A stretch of DNA of 64,000 bases from Membranipora membranacea (Eukaryota > Bryozoa > Gymnolaemata > Cheilostomatida > Membraniporidae), in the NCBI GenBank assembly GCA_914767715.1, contig OU612071.1, positions 24,795,681-24,859,680 of the forward strand, in the 5' to 3' direction. This document shows positions 35,050-48,404 of the stretch, piece after piece. Made by a program: the position numbers and the translations under genes. The notes beneath the pieces were generated by a model. It made no database searches, was not told the DNA's origin, and worked only from the letters and a program-made list of their open reading frames with translations. How positions within the stretch are numbered: the first letter of the stretch is position 1; the number at the start of each line of letters is the position of its first letter.

Positions 35050-37080
35050 CTGTGTATGGAAGAAAGATCTGTACAAATAACGTCACAGAAGGTGAATGTA
35101 TAAGATAAAACGTTGAATGGGTGTCGAGTATCAATCCTACATTTTGTCAGGTTGTAGGCTTGAAGTGATACAACAGCAGTTGACAGATATTACTTTTTAG
35201 CTTTGTTTATGATTGCGATTGGTAGACTTATTCTTCCAAAGCCATTGTTCACTCCCCCTCAAAGTATCCCCATCATAACCCCTTGATAGCTTCCAGTTTT
35301 TTTTTCTCAATATCTTCTTCTGATATTATCGCACATATGTTTATTGTCGCTGTCGACAAAGTAGAATCATTAAAATACAATCACAACCCAGGTTCTCCCA
35401 TTAATCTCAGGGAAGTTGCCAGATAGACCTCAAAAAACAGTAACAACTAAAAGTGTTTTAAACAACTAAAATGTTTTGGCTCACATTCATTCTCCTCATC
35501 CTTGGCGAAGCTGAAAGCCTGGACATTTGTGTATCGTATAAAAAAAGCCATGCATGTTAGAATTCATCTATTTCTAGGTTTCCACAATAAGATCAACAGG
35601 AGTTTTAGAGATACCCAAGAGGCCATTCTGATGGGAGTGTCAGAGAGGAGGAGACGAGCGGCCTACATCAAAATATATCATAATACCACATTTGTTTTTG
35701 GGCTAATAACGCCAAGTCACATGTGATGCCACTTAGTGATTGAAGTTGGGAGGATGATGATTATTAATCTACTTTGTCTTGGTGTCATGATTTCTGATAG
35801 GTATGAAAACAAACAAATGTTTGTAATGTATGTTTATAGCTCCGAATTTGCAATAATTTCATATTCAATATTGGTCTACTTAGCTTTTCATGGGTACAGA
35901 TTTGAAATCTCCAAATTTTTTCCAGTCATAACACTTTCATCACAAGTTTTGCCATGAAGAGAAAGAATTGAATGTAAGAGTTATCTTCTCAAACTCTGAA
36001 GAAGTTTCTGTCACTGAGGGTTAGGATTTGTAGGACTAACAACAATTAAAACATAACATCACAAACATCATGTCATTCATACTCAATATTAGAGTGTGTG
36101 GGTATTGAGGGATCGGGGGAGGAAGGGGGCTCTCTGAGTGTGACCATCCTGTGAGGAAAAATCACCTGTAACAGAAGTTTTGAAGTAAGATAATCTTTAC
36201 TTGGTTATCTTTCCTTCAGGATGACCCCCTGGTCAGGCTTACAGCATTTAACTACTACACTACCAAGTTGGAAATTGTTTTGGTGGTTTTTTTTTCTTTT
36301 CATGAAACAATTTTATAGTGTTTATAACTGCATCCCTCTCCAATTCTACATGTTGATTTTCCAGGTACATGGTCATTATGTTCAAGTCAAATGGATGTTT
36401 CAAATACAGATGTGATTTGGCAGAAACACCAATACAGACCTCCCAGAAATCCTTAGCTTTGTATTGACAAAAGTAAGTGTGTAATATTCATCATGTGATC
36501 ACATCTTGCACTTTTCACATATTCACTTCCATACATGTAACCAGAGTAACAGTACCAAAGGGAGACAGATATTGATTTGACCGCCGTTATAGAATTTCTG
36601 GAGCATACAAGTCTGCTGACAACTATATTCAAACATAGTTAGTTGGAACAAGATGCAGGTGATAGTCACTATGTTCCAGACCACATACCACATAGTAGTA
36701 TGTTGAAAAAACAGGTTAATTGTGATAATTATTGCGCACAGTATTATGCAGCTAGAAACTAGACTACTTTAATACCTGAACAAGGTTCCCAGACAAAACA
36801 GATCAGTAGCCAACTGAGGAGTGTATGTATGACATTAGGTGTAGCATTATATTAAAATAAAAAAACCTGATCAATCTCAATGACATTCAGCGTAAAAAAG
36901 GGAGGTGCCATGTCAGGCTAGTGCATAACATATGTTTTGCCCCGCATTATTGGCTATAACCATCAGCAGAGTTACGAGTCCTTCTGGCCTTTATGTGAGG
37001 CATTTCTCCAGGAAGTCCGATGAAGTTAGCAGATACGCTTCTTAATGCCATCATTTTTCTTGGGTGACCTGTTTCCAGTT
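35050..37080. other. No supportable gene
   Basis: Frames here are short and show no known domain. A few exon-like pieces with splice-like edges are possible but none is recognisable. Confidence 0.35.
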
Positions 37081-37089
37081 TTTATATTT

Positions 37090-38220
37090 CTGATGTCTAC
37101 GGTTTCACAGACAGTGAAGATGAAGAGTATACATTTCCCAATGAACGAACGTTAACAACTCCATATTTTTGAAGTTTAACATTGACAATACCTGGGAACC
37201 TGATTCTGAAACTTATTTAAATATTTGAAAAACACCTGAGTGATTTTACTCAGGAATGTACGGTTTTGAGCAAGCCTGCTCGAGGTCAGCTGTGGTCTTC
37301 AGAACCAGACGGAGAACCAGCAAGAGTAGTTATCACAGCAGCACAGGAAGATATCTTTGGTATGCATGTTCTGTTAGATCGGTTGCATTGTGTTGTGTTA
37401 TGTGTGCCATGGTTGAACGAAGACTAAATCACACTCAGTACGCCAGTAATTGTGGGCACTCACACCATCCTTCACACGACCATGACTGGTTTATTGCGCA
37501 TTATATAATTATTGCTTTGTCAGGCATTTTGACACAGCGGTTGACTCCCCTGATGTAGCCAATGATCAGACAAGGGGGTTTTTATCTCATAATTCATTTT
37601 TATCTCGATGTTAGCATCTTTGGATAAAGAGTGTACATTAAAACAAACTAACAAAAGACTCCCTACCAACATTGAAAAATAGTTGCTGCGATGACTGTCC
37701 TGTAAAACTATCTATTAATGAATAAAGACAGAAGGGATTTGCCTCCTGGTGTGGCAGACACCATAAATGATGTTGGTGAAGGATTAGTGGCCAGAATAGC
37801 GTCTGGTGCCAGGAAGCTGGTCTTCCATAGGCTGAGGCCACAAATTAACATAACTGGGAGGCCAATGCCAGTGAAATAAGAAAGTGTTTTGTTGATTTTT
37901 TGAATGGGCCTTGGGCTGTTCCATGGCAGCAGGAAATGCTGGCCGGAAAGCAGCCAACCCTGGCAAACTGTTGAAACAGAAGAGATCGGTAACCCTCTGG
38001 TTTTGGTACAATAATTATTATGCTACAGGCGTAAGACCAGTTGTATTTGATATTTGTAGATTACAGCCTCCTATAGAAATCTATGACAGTGAAGGTGAGC
38101 TGTCACCAGATTCGTCTGAAGATGATAGCTTTTATTTCTCGTCCTCCAGCAGTGACTACCAGAGTATAGTAGCAAATAGGATGAGGAATACAGCACTCAG
38201 TATGTTGGTTTGATCGTTTT
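37090..38220 (+). other. Exon-like acidic fragments of an unknown element gene
   Basis: At 37,095-37,150 the frame reads 'YGFTDSEDEEYTFPNERT'. At 38,065-38,210 it reads 'PPIEIYDSEGELSPDSSEDD' followed by a serine-rich stretch to a stop; a GTGAGC donor follows 'YDSEG'. Such acidic Ser-rich stretches are common in proteins of DNA transposons, but no family can be named. A minus-strand frame at 37.6-38.0 kb is probably a shadow. Confidence 0.3.
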
Positions 38221-39599
38221 TGAGAGCATGTAACACAGTAGATTGAATGCAAATGACTTTTACTTTGTCATAGCAGTTAGCTTATTCAAAGGTGGCCTGT
38301 CTTGACAAGCTTGGATGAAAACTTGCATATTTAAAGATTAATAATACATATTAATAATACGTTATAACTTTATTGAGATGACTCAACCATGATTCCAGCT
38401 GGTAAGCTGAGGCACATGCGTTACGGTTGCATCGAATAAATATGAAAGAGAGATAGTATTATTTTTCTATCTCACAGGGTAACTGCACTCAAAGAAAAGA
38501 AGATGCAAGAAATACTCTTTGTTAACGAGAAGCTAACCACCACCTGTATTGGATAGTTGGTTTACATAGCTAAGCTACCTAGCCACAAAAGACATACATG
38601 ATGAGAGGAGTATATTGTAGTCGGTGTCAATTGGGTTGTTTATTATTTGTTTTGAATTTATTTGTTTTGGATGAGAAAAGAACCAGGTCAACAGGAGAAG
38701 CCAGAGATACTCAGGTACTGAGTTACGATGAATGGATTACAGCAACCATAGTCCTTTGGCGAGTTTTCTGCTTGAGGAAGGAGGTAGAGTGATTGTGCAA
38801 GACGGCTCAACCAAATGGAACGGCTTTTGCTTTTACATTAACTCACAATTCGATATAGATGTTAGTGTAACAAATTGATAATGACACTAACAAACAGAAA
38901 GACAGACACATCATTTAACTCTATAACTTGCTTGTTAACCAGCAAGCAATATGTCAGAGGCAATGGGGTCCCACCCTGGAGACATTTGAATTCGTTCAAG
39001 ATAGCAGTAGTATATATCCTGAGTTTGGTTCTGGACAGCCGAGATTTTTTGGCCGTGACAACCTCATGACTCCCCCACCAGCTATGCTTAAAATGAACAA
39101 ACCTAGGCAAGATTAACAGATGCTCTGACTGGATGAACCCCTACTCCAATATGATAATGCACAAATTCTTCTTTACTGGCTCAGAGCAGAGCATTGGTTC
39201 AACCAATACAAATAATATCAAAAAATTAATCTTGAGCCGAGATGATGTCTATCCGAGGATGGAACTTTTCATTTTGATTTCTCAAGCATGTGGACAAGAC
39301 CGAATGGCCAACAGAAATCAATGTTGGTTCTTGCCCTACGCATATTATATTCACAGTAACACGCTTCAGGTTATGCGGTATTCCGGATGAAAAGCTGAAT
39401 AAATAAATACATATATCTACTCTGTAAATCGTCATGCATCAATGTTTTACATATTGCAGAGGACAGATCTTATAAATCTCATTTCATTCAGACACGTTTG
39501 CAGAGCTTTCAAAACATGAGCAGAGGCAACACACTCTTACTTTCTGTGGGCAGTGTTAAATTATTATAAATTAAGTTTCATTAATGTTTTTGAAATGCA

Positions 39600-40270
39600 G
39601 CACCTCCGCTCCTGCTGCTGCTCCTGTTTCAGCAACACATCAGACAGCTTTTAATGAGAGATATAGGAGCAGCTCCTTGAGACCACTTCTGAGCGTTCAT
39701 CCAACAAGGAATGCAAGGGCATTGGGTCTGTGATAGAGAAGGCTTCTGACCATCATACAGCTCAGCATGGGCATGGAACGAGAAACAAGGACACTATAAA
39801 GAAGCGCAAAGCAAGGTCAGCTGAAGGAGTGTTATACAACAGAAGACAAGCAGAGATTTTGCCAAAGGAGATCACAAACTGACAAAGAAGAGGAAACAGT
39901 GATGATGATGTCTGCAATAGCTGACTCTCTAGGTATTATGCAGAAAAGCAAGATTCAGACAGATGAGTCCGAGAGTGTTCAGACCTACAAGAATCAGTGG
40001 CTCAATGATGGTTCTGTAAAGGTATGCAATTTGTTTGTTTGTAGAGTATCTTCCCATTAAATACTATTTCCATTATTTTCTCTGTAATTCGACTTGATGT
40101 GATATTCATGGAGAAGTAAGAGTCAGGACAACAGACAAGAGTTCATATTGATTGTTAAAACGCTGACTGAAGAACTGAGCTGTAAAACACAATGGATCAA
40201 GGACCTGGAGGACGAATTGAAACGGACAACACTGTTATCACAAACCCTGAAATCAAACCCTGAAATGTGA
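39600..40270 (+). pseudogene. Unrecognised C-terminal exons with predicted coil
   Basis: An exon near 39,890-40,020 reads 'ETVMMMSAIADSLGIMQKSK' and on to 'NQWLNDGSVK' before a GTATGC donor. A second near 40,115-40,269 reads 'QEFILIVKTLTEELSCKTQW' and 'LEDELKRTTLLSQTL' before a TGA stop; its heptad pattern suggests a coiled coil. Frames upstream are broken. This looks like the end of a dead element gene in the same zone as the dispersed family. Confidence 0.35.
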
Positions 40271-41581
40271 AATTAGCCGAGACATCCCTTTTTGCTATGT
40301 GTATCAGGTTCCGGGATTATGGTATATTATTGTATATGTTTTCCGAGTCTGCAATCAGAATATCCGAATACCCGACCAACTTATCATACCCTACTGAGAT
40401 TTTGTGTGGCTTCCACACTGCTCTAGAGTGCATAGGCAAAAATAAGGCTATAAAAACATTAGATTTAACTTGAAACGTATTTCACATTCACATTTCTCAT
40501 CAGCATCAAGGGTGATGAAACCATTTAACTGTAGCTATCATTTATCTATGATGATTATATGAGCTCAGCCTCAGAGTTACTGGATAATTTATATATTTAA
40601 TACTGTAATATACAGAGTATTGGTTCACACTATTAATTGTAGCCATTCTGGTTGTCATAAAAAGATATCAAACATAATATTGCCTGATTTGTGAGCCTGT
40701 TTCTTAATGCATAGTTGGTTACCTCTTTCATTTAAATAGATATCAACAAGCGCACACATGAATTCTCCAAGAAAGACAATCGCTGAGATAAATTTGGTAT
40801 CACTTGGTACCACAAGACAATCTGAGACTCCAAGAGGACAATCAATGAGAGAATACGGCCTTGTGGTGCACCACAACAGGTTTTGTAAAAAAAAGAGAGG
40901 CCTCTGCAAAAAAAAGAACTTGAGAGTTCAAAGATTTACACCATCTGATTTGGGAGGCTAGTGTTGGGTAAATTGCAAGATTTGGTACAAACTTTAAAGC
41001 ATTGCATGGACCATTTTTGGGTGAATCTGAAATAAGCAAGGCTTTGTCAGCAGGAAGAATCAATTGCTCCATTATAATCTTATTTTAACAGAGCAAACAA
41101 GCGCATCGGTATGAAATGATAATCACTCATTTTCATGCTTGAAAAACAGCGGACAGGGAATGCGTCCAAGTCATAGTCATTGATTGTAATGTACAGTGGT
41201 TCTTCTAATCTTTTCTTCGACATGGGCTCATAACAGATGTAATGGTTGTTTTGATTAGCGGTCTCAACTCATCAAATAGTGTGTATACAAATTATAGAAC
41301 TTTCTTTTGAACTTTTATGTCATCAGACAGACTTGTGAGTGACTTTGTCATTTATTTGCAAAAGTTGTTATCTAACCACAGTAGTCACTAATGTTACAGT
41401 ATTTCCCCAATAACAGGCTCATCACAAATCGCCTGGACTAGTTGGGCGGTGCATGAGTAGGCAACTCAATATTGTTAGCTTATAACCCCCAAACCTACCA
41501 GACCAAATAACTTCCTTTACAAACACTTTAAGGACTCTATTTTCTGCACATATAGTTTAAGTTTTACAAAAGGTTTGAAAA

Positions 41582-42090
41582 ATGCAACTAAAACAGAAGG
41601 GAGCAGCAATAGCAAGGGAATTAGAATGCAAGAACGGATTACAGCGAACATCAATCACATGTATTGGGTGCCAACATCAGTTAACACATCTCTACCTAAT
41701 AGAAGTTAAGTGGAGGTCGCTGCTAAACCACATAGGAAACAAACACAAGCACACAGAACCGCTCTTTCCCCGGTGCGAACACCCAAGAGCATGAGAAGGG
41801 GAGATGACTTTGTCAAGAGGTATGGTAGTGATGAGTTTTGACATGAACTGCTGAACTGCTGTCGAAAGAAAACTGAAAAAAGTCGGTATCAATTTGATCA
41901 ACAACGACAACAACAATAATGAATGGAGCGAAGTGGAAAAAAAAGAGTTAGGGTCAATGCAAGGTCTTAAGCATAGGCCAAGTGGAAAGCATCCTAAAAA
42001 TGTATTATTTGAAAAAGAAATACGGAGTTGTCATCCTTCATGGACAGAGAAGATAACTCTTGGTGTACCTGATGGATTTCTTTGAGCAAG
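41582..42090 (+). pseudogene. Degenerate element gene with a Cys/His motif
   Basis: The frame includes 'LIEVKWRSLLNHIGNKHKH' and 'LFPRCEHPRA' before a stop, then 'NNEWSEVEKKELGSMQG' and 'IRSCHPSWTEKITLGVPDG' in a second frame. The pattern 'KW.S...HI.N.H......F..C.H' resembles a Cys/His segment I have seen in unannotated invertebrate and fish element proteins, but I cannot name the family. The second part is repeated in diverged form at 44,830-45,000 and 27,885-28,010. Confidence 0.4.
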
Positions 42091-42414
42091 AAAAATTAAA
42101 CAGATAACTCAGACTATGCACGTACAGCCAGTTTTCAGGCGGAGCGCAGGGTTAATAGTGTTCACTCTGCAAGTGAAGACTGGTTCATGACAGGATTGAT
42201 ATTGAAGGAAATGTTGCATAGATAGGTTTATCGACAAGGAATGGGTTGAGAGGCTATTTGACGACAGATTTGATATCTCCATTACATCTGCATATTATGA
42301 AGGTGTCAGATTTATGACCCTGTGATGTCAGAGTTGTATATTTATCTTGTTGATTGCGGAATAAACAAACTATGATACAACCACAGCTGACTCAAAAACT
42401 AATAAATGATATGC

Positions 42415-45400
42415 ACTCCACTCTGAGAATGATATATATATTATATTTGTAACAAGAAACAGAGACAGATATGAATGATCAAGCTACAGAATTTGAGGGA
42501 TTGAAGAAATACCTGAAACCTTAACTCCCTATTCTCGCATTAGTGCCAGATGGGCATGCAGTCATATGTAAATTCCTGGAGGGGACTGAAGGAGATATCG
42601 ACCACTTGATAGCTGGCACTTGGTCAAATGTGAGCATAACTCCATCTTTCAATTTTCATCTTGTTTACTCATTCATACTTCAAGTACATTTCTCTATGAT
42701 TTTACTATGGTGATGATGAAAATAATTGGCTAGAGCCACTTAGCAGCTTATCTGGCAAAGCAATCAATCAATTTTCCAGCCATCAACCCACAATTTTTTC
42801 TCATTGCATTTCCCGAGGTGCTGTCAGAGCAGGGAGCTCCCTGGTCAGAGTCATATATAAGCTTTGGGTGCTCAAATCCGTTTATTTCTCGTAATATATA
42901 ATACAGGGCGGTTGATATCAATTTGTCAAAGTCCCTCCCCCCCCCCCTATTTGTCTTGGTTGATAAATAAGTCAGATCAATACTACTCCCAGTAAGATAG
43001 AGTTGGCGCACTCGTGTTATTTCCAGATAAGATAGAGTTTTTTCTCTCAGTATAGAGTGTCAGCGTACTCAGTAAGATGGGTAAAGTGTGTGGTGGCTTT
43101 GGTGGGTCTCACAGCCTTAGGTAAACCCCCTTAAAATGCTCCACAAAAATAAGATGCAGTTACTATTGTCCTCTCCAATACTTATAAATGACATGACTCT
43201 ACTTTGAATATGCTATATGTTATGTTTTATTTGTAGCAAGAAACCAGCTAAGAATAATCCTGCTATAGAATTAGAGGGACTGAAGAGATGCTTGAATGCT
43301 GTCAAGACTAAACTCCTATTCTGACATTAGTCACCCACAGATAGGAACGCAGCCATAAGGAAAATCATGGAGGGAGCCGGAAAAAATATAAACCACTTTT
43401 ATGATAGCTGGCACATGTGAAGCATGACCATTTTTATCTTGCTTACTCACTTAAAGTTTCTTTCTAGTTGATTTTACTCTGACTCTTGCTTTGTCCCACA
43501 ATAACCAGGTCAGAGATTTCTACCACAGAATTCCTGTGTAACTAGGTTGTTTTGTAACTAGGTTATTTTGTATGTATTCTGATCGTTGACTGGTCACTAT
43601 ATATTTTGTTTCAAACCTTCATTGCCATTTTTATGAATATAGCTAAAGGAAACGTAAATTGTCAGGAGAGAAAGTTGAAGCAATATGACATCAGAGTTGT
43701 TGTTAGAGTTTTTATAGGGTGAAAATATCACTCAACAGACAAAGGAATAGCTCTATAGGACAGATATTTACGGCTATGAAAACACTTGTATTTCTCCGGA
43801 GCAAAGGACCAGATCTGAAGGTTCTCACACCAGATATACTAGCAGCAGTTGAGCTAAATTAACATAAGGAGAGAGCTACTGACGAACTTGAAATATTCCT
43901 CACAGAAAGGATATTAATTGCCGACTCCATGATTAATACGACAGATGTTTATTGTATTAATGCTTCATGGCTGACATGATGTAGAGTCATGATTAAGTCA
44001 TACTATGAAGATGGAATGGATGAAGTTTCTCTGGAAACCCAGATATGGTGAGTGGTATGGGGGGAGAGTTTATGAAGTTGAAAATAACTGATCCTCTCTT
44101 ACCACTTGCCTGAGTGACATTCAGCACAACAACATTCTATAAAATCTTATAACCTTTTTTAATTGCAGGGTTATATTGGTGAAGTGAGAACAACGCCCTA
44201 CAAGAGAAAAAGGAGATTATCCAGGGAGAAATACTGAAGAGGGCAAATTAATAACATACATAAAATGTGAGGTGATTGAGGGGATGGGTGACAGACAAGG
44301 TCAGGAGTGACACACCTTGTCGCAGAGCATGTAGTGGCTGCGTAAGTGGTTTCCTTTACCTTTCATAGCAGACAGAAGATTCAGGCCAAAGGTAAAGTCA
44401 ATCAATTGTCTCAATCTAAACATTGTTCCCTCTGCTACGATTACAGATTACGATTTTTTTTTAATGAAGATTGAATGTCATGTCATCAACAAAACAACAC
44501 AAAAATGGAACAGCTGGCACCACCAGAGATCAACAACAAGTCCAGACTATAGCTGCATTGTGGAGGAGGACTTACTACAGAACACAATCACTCAGATCTA
44601 GCCTTATATCACAAGAAAAAAATCTATAAATCGTTTGTCAATCAAGGTATAAAAATATTATATAAACAAAAGCCATGTTTTAAAAAAGTCGTTGAATGTT
44701 GAAACGGTTAGGATAGAGGGCACGAAGCAATGAATAAGCGAGAGGAACCCTCAGCTTACACACAATCACAATGGGAGCAGAAATCATAATTTATTATTCT
44801 GCCAGAAGAGTTTCACATCTTTGACCAGGGTAACTACTGTGTAAAAAAAAATGAAAAAAAGTTGGCATCAATTTGCTCGACCATGATCAATGAATGGTAC
44901 ATAGTGAAAATAAAAATGTAAGGGCTAATGCGAAGTCCTAAAATAAAGAAAAATATGGAGTTGTCCTCCTTCATGGACAGAGAAGATTACCCTTGAAATT
45001 CAAGGCCGCCAAAACTTCTGACAAGTTTTACACAACTCACGGCTCATTGCAGTGACCAACAGAAAGGCTCCTGATGTACAGACACGGGTGCCTGTGAAGA
45101 AACCTCAACTGGAATCGATAGAAAGTTAAAAATGGCTTGATCAAAAATTTGACTATAACCGCTTTTACGTGGTGCGCTAGTTGGTGAGAAAAAGTGTCAT
45201 CATGGCCGGTGTTGATATGTGGTAGACAAATACACTGGAAGGGAGACTTGGAAAGGTCGTGAAGGCACCAGTGTTTGATATTAAAAAGTGGGGCAGAAGT
45301 AGAGTGCAAGCAAATGGAGGGTATATACTGTTAAGACTGGTACCTGTTTAAATAGAGATTTCAGCACTGAAGATAAAAAGGGAAAACTGAAACCAACTAG

Positions 45401-46190
45401 TAGAACAAGTGTTTGATTTTTTCCTTGATAAACCATTGTAAAAAATAATGAAAGACAAGTGCGATTAGGTCATGCGTATTTGGGCTGCCACTGACAGCAA
45501 ACGAAACAAATTTGCCTCATCAGATTTAAACTGCCAGTAACATCCCAAAATCTGGAAAAGTAGCGAATCAAATTTTTACCGACCAATATACATGTACATG
45601 CATACTAGTAGTTCTAATTGTATGGTTCAAGAGTAATTTTTTGTACGCTCAGCTATGTCCATTACAGGAAATCACGAAGAATTTGACCGACCTGATGCAG
45701 GATCTGATAGTGAGAGTCTGTCTGACATAAGCATCCACATCAACCAGGGAGGGTCCCACACCAGAGAGGGCCCCACCCCCTGCATCAACAAGGCAGCCAA
45801 GACTGAACAAAAGTCACTAAGTTCTAACTAAGCCTACACATGCAGAGTCATCAAAGGGCAAAAATGTGATACATATTATCAGTGATTATGATAAAGAGAT
45901 GGAATTTCAAGCATTATTTCCGAGGTAAAAACAGTATTCCTTAACAAATCTGCCAGCTATATTTCATAACCTTAGAGGGACAATTCTTACTGACTGTCCA
46001 GCGAAGTAACAAACTGCTAGAGGTAAGAGCCACTTTGCGGTTTATCTAGCAAAGAAATCAATATAATTTTTTATAACCAGCCCTCAACCTACACTTTTAT
46101 ATCTCATTGCAGTTTGCCGAGGTGCTCTCAGAGCCATATCATGGCTTCGGGTACTCTTACACGTGAGTATTATGAACACATACTTCTCAA
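42415..46190 (+). repeat. Cluster of degenerate copies of the dispersed family
   Basis: Related pairs: 42,415-42,640 with 43,190-43,440 (shared 'GATAGCTGGCAC'); 42,720-42,880 with 46,020-46,180 (shared 'GAGCCACTT' and 'GAGGTGCT'); 43,752-43,990 with 28,074-28,310; 44,830-45,000 with 41,860-42,085. Order and spacing suggest several truncated copies in direct orientation. Stops are frequent, so no protein is claimed. A short acidic frame near 45,665-45,790 reads 'DRPDAGSDSESLSDISIHI'. Confidence 0.55.
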
Positions 46191-46339
46191 ATTTGATTGT
46201 TTCTCATTATATGGTGACAGATATCGATTTACCTGGTAAAGTTTGATTCAGAGTAGAAAAGTTTGATGCAGAAAAGATTGATTAAACACACAACCATCCC
46301 CTCTTATTCTTCTCAGAGAGGAGGTTTCTCTGTGAGTTA

Positions 46340-46535
46340 AACGATGGATCGAACAAACACTGCTGAGGACAACCTCAGACAGCAAAATGATTTGGTCAGA
46401 GATACGACCAGCCATGTAAACCTGTATCATTGGATATCATCAGCGAGAACCTTTTCTTACCGACTGTTACGATCTAAAGCAGCAAAAGAATGGCTTCATG
46501 GAGATGATTCTCACTTGCTGCCCAAACAGCACTAG
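46340..46535 (+). CDS. C-terminal exon of the dispersed family, copy B (open)
   Basis: The frame reads 'TSHVNLYHWISSARTFSYRL', then 'LRSKAAKEWLHGDD' and ends 'LLPKQH' with a stop. It corresponds to the exon at 29.5-29.7 kb but has no internal stop. Conserved positions between the two copies include the block NLYH.ISSARTFS.RLLRSK and the terminal KQH. No domain is recognised. Confidence 0.5.
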
Positions 46536-46559
46536 AGTTGCAAACGATATCATGGATAC

Positions 46560-48404
46560 CATGACGCGGCTTATTTGGTTAACCTACAATATCTGCAACA
46601 GGCCAGACTCATCAATAGTAGATGGGAAATAGGCCAAGTTGGCTGAGGACAGGACACATTTGAGATTAAGTTAGACCAGTTCAATCTTCCAACAGAAAAA
46701 AATTGAAAAGGAAAATACACGATGATGACTTTGTCAAATGATCAATGAGTGGGGTATAAATGACAAAAAAAAGGTTAGGGTAGAGGGAAATGTACTTCAG
46801 CGGGACCCCTCAAATCAAATGTGGATAGCCCTAATAAAGAGAAACCTATAGCCTACTAGAAATGGAAATTGGCAACTTAGAGTTGTGCTCCATTATGAAA
46901 AGATGGGATAACCCTCAGCGTATCCGATAGATACATCAAAAGATAAAAGAAGAGGAGAACTCGGACTTTTCTAGGTTGGTAGGGGATGTAGTTGGCTTTT
47001 ATACAGGTAGGAACTACCTAACCAATTTTTAGAATGATAATGTTGTGATATCACCACACTGAGTTCAAAATTGCAAGGTTAGGATGAGTATCTCTGATTG
47101 AAATCTGGTAACAATCATTCATTCAGGTGGTACTATCAAGCTACATACTCTATCAGTCAGAGATATACATACAAAAGTATATCAGGTGATCGGTGTGGAG
47201 GTGACTTCACTACTAGTAGTAATATCTACAACAAGTTTCTGAAGTACTTTCCTGTTTGTAGCTATCAGCTGCCCTCAAGTTTGAACTATATGGGCTTGGG
47301 CATTCTGCTCACATTCCGTACCATTATATGTATATCGCTGGTTGACAGCACAGAGACAAATTCATGTAGCATGAGTACCTTCAGCAGTATTTAATAGTAG
47401 GAAAAAATTTGAATTAAGCTTGGGCAAATATAGACAGACCAGAATAACCCTTACAATCAGAGATACACATCCTTATAGTTTTATATCCTTACAGTTAGGA
47501 GGATGTAGAAATGTTCATAACTCACCATGACACCAGTATACTGTGCTGTGATTGGTGGGTAGTATATTGTGTTGTGATTGGCCGGTAGCTTTGAATGAGA
47601 ATAAGCCACTACATACTGCTGATGATTCCTGGAACTCACAGATAGATAAACCTCACTGAAAAAACCACAGAGTTAGATAGATAGACAGGATACAGGTCTC
47701 ATATCATTATATATCTATGATTCATGTGTTGTTTGAGTTAGAAAATTTGACAAAGCAAATGATGGGCTTAGAATTTAAAAAGTAATCTTCCTTAAAGAGG
47801 AAGGAATCGAAGGGGGTGCACGGGATTAATCATGTGAAGTGACAGGCAAGACCATTGGCTGATCAATGTAATTAGAGGCGGAGAATGGCCTTGGTCTCCG
47901 CCTCTAACAGCCAGTCCACGTTGCGTTCTCAAGTGGTCAAATGTGTTATATAAGAAATTGTGATTCGCAGACACCCATGAATAAAGTTGAATAGAAGTGT
48001 ATGATATAGCTATTGTTGTGTTGGCTCATCACACTTGGGATAATAGGGTTTAATTACAACGGTCAATTTCAATCTTGACAACGGTATCTAGGCAACCTCT
48101 AAAATCATAACGTCAAAATTGACCAATAAGAGCTCGTATATTTTGAAGCGGATGATTTGAAATCATCGGAACTGGGCGATTTCGTATGACATCAGTCATA
48201 TTTTCACCACTTTCCAATGCCATTATTGGAATGAAAATTTATTGGGCATGTGTATCACAGAATTCCGCATCCGCACGTCTGATTCCCATTAAAAATAATT
48301 CACTGCTTCTCCTCTTAATTCCGAAATAGCAGGAGGAATTTGAATACTGCTAACCCCGTTGGAATTTGATATGGCTGGGTGATCGCTTTACATTGACTGG
48401 CCCT
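46560..48404. other. No supportable gene; one strong GC-rich hairpin
   Basis: At 47,872-47,907 TTAGAGGCGGAG and CTCCGCCTCTAA form a perfect 12-base stem around a 12-base loop. Otherwise only short frames are seen; the frame at 47,098-47,394 has no recognisable domain. Confidence 0.4.

Noticed and set aside
37638-38011. Minus-strand frames at 37.6-38.0 kb
   Set aside because: No recognised domain, and they lie opposite exon-like plus-strand sequence.
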